Part shown: positions 55,681-64,000 of the stretch, piece by piece
Numbering within the stretch: the stretch's first letter is position 1
How the letters are laid out: every line of letters starts with the position of its first letter
NCBI GenBank assembly: GCA_947685225.1
Contig: CANTUV010000055.1
Coordinates: 8,877,501 to 8,941,500, forward strand
Direction: 5' to 3'
Length of the DNA: 64,000 bases
Source: Garcia nutans
Lineage: Eukaryota; Streptophyta; Magnoliopsida; Malpighiales; Euphorbiaceae
Notes under the pieces: generated by a model
Databases searched by the model: none
The model's input: the letters and a program-made list of their open reading frames with translations, nothing else
What the model was told of the DNA's origin: nothing
Program-made: the position numbers and the translations under genes

Positions 55681-57440
55681 TTTAAATTTTAAAAATCTTT
55701 TTAAATTTTATAATATATAAATGTATGTATAAATTTTTTATTAATAAGAATAAAAATATATCGATTAAAGAGTTCTATAAAAAACTGATTAAATATAAAA
55801 AAATTATATTAATCATTTATTACATTTACTTGGACTTCTAAATTTTTTAGAAATTTAAATGAAATATCATTTTTTAAAAAATTTTGTTTTCAAATATATT
55901 GTACTTAATTTTTTTTCAAATATATATATAAATCTTTTTTTCAACCAACTGTACATTTTTTAAATTTTCAAAATAATTTTTTTGGCATTTCTGTAACATT
56001 AAAATCTAATCTGTGTGATTTTTGTCCTTCTGTTTTTTTTTTTGCTACGTTAGTTTCTATTAAAAGTTTTCTTTGCTTCTATTTGTAATCAGTATTCTGC
56101 TATCTAATTATTTTATTTTTGTCCTAAATATATACTCTGAGTATATTTTATGTATTATTTATGTATTATTTATTGTTTACATTCAACTAAATATTTGCTT
56201 ATTGAATTTGTTATTAATTATAAATTAGATTTAACCGCTAATAATCGAGATTCTAAATTATTTTCACTTTATTTCTTTTACTTAAGTGATAGTTATTGTA
56301 ATTGCAGGATATTCCTTTTTATATAAAATTTATAATCAAGTTGATGTAAATGTTAAAAATATACTAGAAATGAAAGGATTATTGATATATATATTAAAAA
56401 AATAAAATATAATTGGGGCTATGATTATTTGCTCTCAATTTTTTTCTATTAAATTTTTTAACTTATCTAATTTCTTGTGGATTTATAAATTTAAGATTTT
56501 TTTAATTTAAAATAAAATAAAATAAATTTCACTATATCACATTTTATTATTAATGTTCGAATTATCAAATTATTATTAAATTATTACATTTATTTTTCAC
56601 TAAAAGTATAAAAATAACAATACTTATTCAAATCTATAAAAATGAAAAAAATACATATATAAAAATATATATACATATTTATATATAAAAATTCAAGTAC
56701 AACTATATTAAAAAAAATATTAATAAAAATATTCACAAATATTTTATAATTTTTTATTATTAAGCATATATACAATCAATATTTAATTATTAACTACAAC
56801 CTGACAATCTCTAAAATAAAAAAATACTATTAATTAATAATATAACCAAACTTTTTAATTCATACAACTAATAATTACCTATAAATCAGTAAGATTACAA
56901 AATATATCCTAAATTGTACACCTTTAAACTAAATCTAAAATATATAAAAAAAATATTAATTATAATTTCTTAATGAAAAATATAAAATTACTAAAAAAAT
57001 CATAAAATTAACTAAAATAAATTCAAACCCTAAATTATTTCTAGTTACAAAAAAAGTTTAAAAATTATAACAAATATATTAAATTTCTCTAAAACATTTT
57101 ATATTTTAGATATAAAATTAATTCTTTATATACAAAAAATTCTATAATTAATAAAAAAAAAGTATCAAATGTTTTGTAAAATAAAAAAATACCTTAATAA
57201 AAATTCAACACCCTAAAATATTTCTAATTAAAAATAAATTATTATTTATACTAAAAGTTTTAAATTTCTCTAAAACATATTTTATAACTATTAAAAATAC
57301 CTCCAAATTTTTATACTTTTTCATTAAGAAATTTATTAAATTAAACCTAATTTACTAAAATTTAAAGCGCCATGGTTTTCCATTAATTACACCTTTAATG
57401 GAGAGGTGACTTCAAAGTTATGGTTTCTACAGGTTATCTT
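55681..57440. other. AT-rich intergenic DNA
   Basis: No gene or bounded repeat recognised; all frames are low complexity. Confidence 0.5.
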
Positions 57441-57454
57441 GTTAATAAAGAAGT

Positions 57455-57470
57455 GCCTATAAATAGGAGG
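57455..57470 (+). promoter_or_regulatory. Orphan TATA-box motif
   Basis: CCTATAAATAGGAGG stands out from its surroundings and is followed by a purine-rich leader with ATG at about 57479. No open gene follows before the LINE tail at 57550, so it may be a leftover promoter cut off by the LINE insertion. Confidence 0.35.
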
Positions 57471-58401
57471 AAGAGGAGATGATGAAATCCATATGAAATC
57501 CTTATCCTAAGCGTTGGTTAAATATCTTGTTCCATTGTGGTGTTCTTGCTTTTTTTTTTTTTTATTAAAATAATTTTAAATGGGAAAAACATATTTAACG
57601 GATGAAAACTATCCAAAAAACACAAAAAAATTCCAAACAAACCAACCTAAAACAATCCAAAAATATGTGAAAAAAATCCTAGAACATAATATTACAGAAA
57701 ATCAAAACAACCCAAGAAAATTAACTATAACTTATCCACAAATAAACTAAAGCATCATCACTTGATTCTTATCTCAAACCAAAACTGATAATTCTAAACT
57801 AATAACGTAAGAGCAAAATTCAATTTGAGAAATCTAGCAACCGAAGAACATTATAGATGTCCAGAAGATCAACAAAGAATTATAGTGCCCATTCAGTGAA
57901 AACACATCCACACATATTATGTTAACAGACCAGCCAAGTCAGAAGCTTCAACAGATTAAATGCAGCCATCAAGATATACCAAGTGAGCATGTCAAAAGAA
58001 ATGGAAAAAACAGTCAAGAATCATGGGTGTTAAGCAAAATATCGAGATAGACAATAGCAGCATCATCATGAAACTAACATCGAGGTGGCTTGATTAAGAT
58101 TCAACATAACGAAGACAAAATTTCGAGCAATATAACAACACAATAAACTACATGATTAGTTAGAGCTGTTAATAGTTAAACACAAAGAATTCATTGCTCA
58201 TAAAGGAACCCAGGACCCTACCATACCAAAACTTCACTTCCATAATTAGCACACACTGAAGAATCTGAGAAAAGAAGAAAAATACCTTCATTCTACTGCC
58301 AAAATTCAATTAACAAAGCTAGATCAAATATATAGCAACAACAATGTCTATGAGAATCAGTGTTGCAGAATATAATACCCAACCAAATAATCATTTAGAA
58401 A

Positions 58402-58851
58402 TCACAAATTTAGCCAAGCTTCAAGTGCACTTTCTCTAGAGACTACAAATTTAGCTAGGTCATCTGCCACAAAATTGGCTTCGTGAAATGTATGTTGGAA
58501 AAAGGTCACATTCATTTTCAAAAATAATGCATCAATCTTATATTTAATATCTCTAAATTTCCAAAGAACCTCATCAATATAAGCATTGACCTTAGATAAT
58601 ACATTTATAGAATCAGACTCAATTATCATGGTTGTATTTATAATATCGCCCCAAATATATGAGAGTTTGAGAGCTGCAAGAATTGCTCTAAATTCGGCCT
58701 CATTTGAATCAATTATCTCAACATAGTAGGAAAAGACTACTACAAATAGACCCAACGAGTTCTTTAAAACCCTACCAATCCCTACATGCCCAGGTTTGTC
58801 AAAAATAGACCCATCAATATTCGACTTCAAAGAATCATTAGCAGGAGGCAA
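58402..58851 (-). pseudogene. LINE RNase H-like domain
   Basis: The frame of about 150 residues has the N-terminal Asp motif SNIDGSIFDKPGHVGIGRVL, the Glu region DSNEAEFRAILAAL, the Asp in MIIESDSINVL and the C-terminal HTFHEANFVADDLAKF. All hallmark positions of plant RVT_3 domains are present, and the frame ends naturally. It is the best preserved part of this LINE. Confidence 0.88.
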
Positions 58852-59109
58852 CCAATGGGATAAAGCTCTAGGGCATTTAGATTCTTCCTAGTTCTTAACA
58901 AAAATAGATGACAATAGTAATTGATCCATAGTGTAGGGGAAATGCGGGAATGAAGAAGATGTCCAAGAAGCAAGCCTTATTAGAATAATGTCAAATAACT
59001 TCTGAATGTTTAGAGTACAACTGTTAAAGACAATGTAATTTCTTTCCAATCAGTAGACCAAATTGTAGTATAAAATGAGGAAAACCAAACCTTTTGGGCA
59101 AATTTACTA

Positions 59110-59290
59110 GAAGCAATGTACTCCCATTGTATGAAGAGTAAGGCAAGTGATTTTGGAGAGCACTAAGAATAATCCCACCATGCAAGAAGTTTAGACCAAA
59201 CGGTCCAGGATATGAGGCAAGTCAGCAATAAATAGTCAACATCTTTTTTCTCTTTACGGCATAAGGGGCAAACATTATAAGTTGGATCAA
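59110..59290 (-). pseudogene. LINE zf-RVT (zinc-binding) remnant
   Basis: Minus-strand translation gives CPLCRKEKKDVDYLLLTC followed by WTVWSKLLAWW, the zinc-binding region between reverse transcriptase and RNase H in plant LINEs. The usual His before LLLxC is Tyr here. Confidence 0.75.
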
Positions 59291-59918
59291 GTAGCCTAAT
59301 TTTGACCAAATTATTCCTCACATTGATTTTTCCATGTATAGCTTACCAAGCAAATATTTCAACTTTTGGTGGTGCATGAGATTTCTAAATATTTGCCCAA
59401 GAAAATTGTGGCAAAGTAATGTTTTAGGAATTCAACTGATTAGGCATCTATTTAATAGTATATCTACCATATCTATTAAACCTCCAAATTGGTCTATCTT
59501 TAAGAGTGTGTTTGGGATGAAAATCACTGATGCACTTCAGAAGAGACATAAACGAATCAACGTCATATACAAAGAGTTCTCTACACCGCTCAATTTTCTA
59601 GTTCCAAGTCGACCCAAATCCTAGTATCCATGACTATACAATCTTGATCACGAGCTAGGACAAATAATTTTGGGTAAGCTTGCTGAAGAGTAAATTATCA
59701 TACACAAGGATCTTTTCATAATCTAATAGAAGAACCATTACCAAGATAGAAAGAAGAACCTACAGAGATAATTTCACAACAAGACTTATGCCCATATTAA
59801 TTTCATAGCAAGACTCATGCCTATATGTTACTTTAACAATATCTCCCCATAAACCCAAACATTTCTTGCAATCTAAAGGTGAATAGGGTGAAATCATCCC
59901 AAAGTTTCCAAAAATTAC

Positions 59919-60590
59919 CTATTTCCATAGAGACTCTTTCTTATCAATCAGATTGCAAATCCATTTAAAAAGGAGAGCCCTATTTTTTGCAAGAATAGAG
60001 CCGATTTCCAACCTACCTAGATGCTGTGCCTTCTCAATTGCTTCCCAACTTATATAATGCAATTTTTGATTCCCATCAACTCCATTCCAAAAGAAGTCTC
60101 TTTGAATCTTCGTAATTTCCTTGGCAAGTTCCTTAGGCAATCTAAAAAGAGACATGTAATATAAGGGTAAACTATTAAGTATCGATTTAATCAAAGTTAG
60201 TCTCTTAGCAAAAGACAGATAATGAGCTTTCCATGAGGCCAGTTTTTGCTAAAGCTTATGAATGATGGGTTCCCAAGTAGCTTTGGAACTAAGCTTTTCT
60301 CCCAAAGGGGATTTGAGATAATTAATGGGGAAGGAAGCTTACTTACAGTTGAGGCACTTTGTTGCAGAATGATCCCAACCCTCATGTATATTTAAACCCA
60401 CAATGACACTCTTTAGAAAGTTGACTTTGAGCCTAGATATATATTGAAAACAACACATGATTCTCTTTAGAGTAATTAGACACTCTATGTCAATAGGACA
60501 AAAAATTACAGTGTCGTCAGCAAATTGTAAGAATGAGATAGGATTGACCACCCCTTTTATAGGAATACTATACAACAAACCTAGGTTGAC
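59919..60590 (-). pseudogene. LINE reverse transcriptase, C-terminal half, broken
   Basis: The polymerase motif SFLQFADDTVIFC is at about 60510-60540, within the frame 60339-60935; residues before about 60590 in that frame are low complexity and not LINE. After a frame change the thumb region is seen in 59919-60194 (LPLYYMSLFRLPKELAKEIT and RDFFWNGV). Stops occur between. Confidence 0.85.
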
Positions 60591-60599
60591 TACTTTTGA

Positions 60600-60870
60600 A
60601 AAAGTGGAGAGTGAAGAAAAAAAAAGGAAAAAAAGAAAAGAGGAGAGTGGCTGACTGCTTAACCATTTGAAAAAAAAGAAATAAAATGAAATAAAAAAAA
60701 AAGAAAAGAGAAAGACATAATTAAAGTTAGTATTCAAAATAATATAAGTTAAAGAAGAAAAACAAAAAAAAGAGTGAAGGAATAATAGTGAAAGAAAGAA
60801 ACGAAAACAAAGAGGGAGAGAGAGAAATGGAGAAAGAGGAAAGGGAGGGGAATGGTGGCAGTGTGTTTGT
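60600..60870 (+). repeat. Long purine-rich tract
   Basis: Some 270 bases on the plus strand are dominated by A and G with GAGAGAGAGA runs, between the LINE break point and the GC-richer leader. Confidence 0.8.
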
Positions 60871-63291
60871 TTTAGCCGATCTGTCGCTTTTCGGCAATGG
60901 ATAGACAACATGCGTCGGTCACCATAAAAGCCCACTCATTAAACTTTCTAACGCCATTTGGATCGCCGTAAATGGCAACTAGAATTGGTGTCGTGTGTCA
61001 TAGGAAGTCGGTACGAGAGGTATTGCCGGAGCCTTTTTTCGACCATTTTCTACTGTTTTTCGACGTCTTTTTCCGGTGAATCAGATATTTTTAAGTTCCT
61101 CTTCATGAGCTTCTATTTGACATATAATTTGCAAATTATGGATGAGTTTTTTAAAATTCTCATATATATATATATTAAAATTTAAATTTAAAGCTAATTA
61201 TAACTAATTAAGTTTATGGTTAATTAAAAAATTATGAATTAAATAACATTTGATATAAGATTGTAATTAATAGATTAATTAGTGGTAATTAAAAGAAAAT
61301 AAAATTCTCAATAAATTTAAAAGATGGATTAAAGATGAAAATAAATAATGAAATTAAATAAGTATATATGTATTAAATTAAAATAAAAATATTAATATAA
61401 AGTATGATTAAAATATATTAAATATTTGAATTATAAATATTCGTTAGTAATTTGTAGAATTAATTAATTATATATTATAATATATATATATATATATGTA
61501 TATGGAATTGGTAAACTAATTTGATGAATATAAATTGGTATTAGTTAATTAATTTAAATTTATTACTATCATTAAATTATATTATTATAAGAATTACAAA
61601 TATTTAATTTAATTGAATTAATTAATTATTAAATGATAAAAATTTAGTTATTATTGTAATTATTACTAATATATTATATTTATTACTTATAAGATTATAA
61701 TAAATTTATTTCTATAATTAATATTGTATTATTATTATTTAATGTTAGATTTAACATAAATTATTAAATTTGAAATAATGATAATTAACTAATTATTTTT
61801 AATAGAAAGTAATCAAACGTAAGTAATGTTATTATTTCTATCATCAAAATTATTGACTTTGTTATAAGTAATTATTAGAAAATAAAAATAATATATTAAA
61901 AAGTAAATAAATTGTATATTAATATTAATAATAATATTAGTAGTAGCAGTAGTATTAAAATAAATTTATTTTTGAAAACTAAGTTAAATAAATTATATAT
62001 ATACATATGAATTAAATTATTTAATTTGAAAATAAATATAAGATTGTATTTGCTCAAAATGCCAAAGATTAAATAAGTACTATTTAATAATATAAATATT
62101 ATCATTATTATTATTAAACTATTAAAATAAACGAACGAATAATATATAATTTAATTGTATATTAAAATATTATAAATACTTAATAAATTTGAACATTCAA
62201 ATTATATTAAGTTGTTAAAAATATTATTGAAAACTTTGATGAGCAAGTGGTTTGATAAATTGAGAGAATACTCATTAGAGTATTATTTTTAAAATTTTAA
62301 AAATAATAGAATTACGCCAAAATTTTGCTGAAAATTTATTAGAATTTTAAGAATCATCATCATGTTTTCTTTTTATGCTATTCCCCTCATAGTAGTTGAT
62401 AATCCTATGTTATACCTTAGTAAATGATTATTTTTATATCACTTTAGATGTTGATCTAATTGCAATTATAAAACATAAAAGTGATACAGTTGATTAAAGA
62501 AATTGAGTTATTGATCAAGATATGTGGATAACTATATAACATTGGCATTTTATTAAATTATATATATATAATTTGTTAAAATTATTTTATGATAAAATTT
62601 AATTTACAAGAAAGTTGAAAGGATAAAATCTTATTTATGAACATATTCAAAATATGAACAAATAATGGTATGTTGATGTTTGAATTATAAAAATGATGAT
62701 CATTTATTGATACAACTGAATAAATGCTCTGAATGAACTCATTATATATTTGTTAATAGAGGCACCTGTGACGACGAAATATTAAAGGAATAGACGGATT
62801 ATGTCTATGATTATAATATTATCTTTGGGATAACACTTGGTATACATATAGCTTTTGCGGCTTATATCAGGTGGTCGCCCTTTGAGGGCAGCTCTGCACA
62901 TGTGTATGACCATAATATTTTCTCTTAGTGCTGTCATGCATCATTATTGCCCTCAAGATGTCATGTTTTATCCTTATTTTGCCAGTAAATATATGTTTAT
63001 TTGTGTTTAAGGTATTACATAATCTATAAACTATATATTTTGAGTGTATGAAGATGTATATTTGATTTTATCTAGAATATTATGAATTTATTTAACAGTA
63101 TTATGATAAGTAAGAATGATATTTATGCAACTGTATGAATTTTATATTAGTAAGTATATAAGAAAAACATTGTTAGTTTCTTCTTACTGAATAGTTGGAC
63201 TCACCCCTTTAATATATTAACATTTTCAAAAAATCTTGGTGCTTAGGTTTCCTCTTTTTTTTTTCTTTTCATCAGCGTGTCATTTGGTTTT

Positions 63292-63394
63292 TTTTTTTAA
63301 AGCTCGACCCTCGGAAATCATTTTTGGAGGATCGAACCCCTGACCTCTCCGTGGAGAGTAACATCAGGTGGCCACTGGGCTAACCCCAGTGGTT
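63292..63394 (-). mobile_element. Short tRNA-derived SINE
   Basis: Minus-strand A box TAGCCCAGTGG (63372-63382) and B box GGTTCGATCC (63329-63338), with an A-rich tail (T run at 63291-63298 on the plus strand). Flanking duplication ATTTGGTTTT at 63282-63291 and 63395-63404. About 100 bp; it differs from the Au SINE at 10998. It sits inside the proposed gypsy LTR. Confidence 0.85.
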
Positions 63395-63641
63395 ATTTGG
63401 TTTTATTTAATGATTGTTTATATTATTGTGTTGAATAATAATAAATGTATTTAAGGATATCAATATTTGTTGGGTGATGATATATATGTGTGTATTTGAA
63501 GGATATTAAATAATTGAATTATGAGTTTTGATCTCATAGTAAATTTATTAACATGCTATTTTTTTAGTATTTAAAAGAAACTCAAGTCAAATTATAGGAT
63601 AAGTCCACCCTTAGAATTAGGAGAATGGGGTGTGACTGTCA

Positions 63642-64000
63642 CAATGTGTTATGTCAATAATAATATTATTAAAACAACATTTATTAAATTATATACTAAC
63701 CTTATTCCTCTTCCCAAGCCTTATTTTGATGAAACTCTACACTTCTTCACTTGATCTATTTTGACCGAATCATACATAACCCAAACAACAAGCAACATTA
63801 TTTATTAAGAATCATTCACATACTAATTCTATACAATTTAATCACTAATTACTCAATTTTTCACTAATTTTTAACAAAATCCTAATTTTTTTTCCCTTAC
63901 TACTTTATCCAAACTTCAACTATCCATAATCATTTCCATCATCCAACCATAAATTCATTACATATGCAATAATATAACATTAAAACAACTCATTTTCACA
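63642..64000. other. AT-rich DNA at the right edge
   Basis: No gene recognised. Parts (ATACTAACCTTATTCC and following) resemble LTR sequence in minus orientation, but this is too weak to call. Confidence 0.4.

Larger units (their letters stand above)
57550..60600 (-). mobile_element. 5'-truncated LINE (L1-type), minus strand
   Basis: The T run at 57550-57563 is the poly(A) tail of a minus-strand element. Moving upstream there is a 3' untranslated stretch (57564-58401), an RNase H-like domain (58402-58851), a zf-RVT region (about 59110-59290), and reverse transcriptase pieces (59919-60590). Similarity stops near 60600, inside the reverse transcriptase, as expected for incomplete target-primed reverse transcription. 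Stops and shifts separate the domains. No clear target duplication was found. Confidence 0.85.
60600..63641 (+). mobile_element. Probable lone gypsy LTR (plus strand)
   Basis: The order of landmarks copies that of the young gypsy LTR: a CpG-containing leader (about 60870-61080), a long AT-rich middle, a GC-richer segment (GGTGGTCGCCCTTTGAGGGC at about 62869), then CTTACTGAATAGTTGGACTC (about 63187) comparable to CTTACTGAGCGCC in that LTR, and an end in GGGGTGTGAC near 63634. No primer binding site follows, so it is a solo or truncated LTR. The left boundary is uncertain. Confidence 0.4.

Noticed and set aside
60600..60935. N-terminal part of the 198-residue minus frame
   Set aside because: Its Phe/Leu/Ser-rich start is the complement of the purine tract; LINE similarity begins only at about 60590.
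61896..62105. 69-residue Ile/Leu-rich minus-strand frame
   Set aside because: Composition is that of the surrounding AT-rich repeat-like DNA; it is not a credible membrane protein gene.

Overview
This is nuclear DNA from a flowering plant, almost certainly a eudicot. It is very AT-rich. Its two intact host genes have plant-type introns, and most of the rest is plant retrotransposon or DNA-transposon sequence. The species cannot be fixed from the sequence alone. No bacterial operon, CRISPR array, rRNA or true tRNA gene was seen.

Layout. The left edge (about 110-560) is a minus-strand copia-type LTR with its primer binding site; its body lies outside the window. A LINE tail is at 1241-1375. 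A complete but dead Ty1/copia element (1957-7431, target duplication TAATT) follows; it carries a recent 621-bp tandem duplication and a foreign LTR-like insert. Host gene 1 is a 12-exon two-domain AAA+ ATPase of the CDC48B/AFG2 type (coding 8618-17969). Every splice site is GT-AG and the frame is open for 615 residues, although its introns have accepted two hAT elements with exact 8-bp duplications, an Au-type SINE with an exact 16-bp duplication, and a probable further MITE.

From 19425 to 40554 lies a nested pair of Ty3/gypsy chromoviruses, both on the minus strand. An old, decayed element (target duplication CACAC) was hit in its right LTR by a young one (28766-40175, target duplication ATGGA). 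The LTRs of the young one differ at only about a dozen positions. The old element itself split one unit of an AT-rich tandem repeat whose second unit is intact at about 41063-42015.

From 42 to 50 kb are AT-rich minisatellites, a long-TIR MITE (43543-43832), a higher-order repeat containing telomere-like TTTAGGG heptamers (44080-45625), a broken plant mobile domain (MAIN-like) gene (45640-46155), and strong hairpins near 49.4-49.6 kb. Host gene 2 (51599-52456, minus) is a two-exon WW-domain protein of the CURLY FLAG LEAF 1 type, apparently intact. About 52.6-57.5 kb is AT-rich and nearly featureless, apart from a CACTA-like subterminal repeat cluster at about 55.5 kb. A 5'-truncated LINE (57550-60600, minus) is followed by what looks like a lone gypsy LTR (about 60.6-63.64 kb, plus) carrying a small tRNA-derived SINE.

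The two host genes show no functional link. I see no clearly new biological system. The most instructive content is the layered, datable insertion history and the transposon load tolerated inside the CDC48B-type gene.
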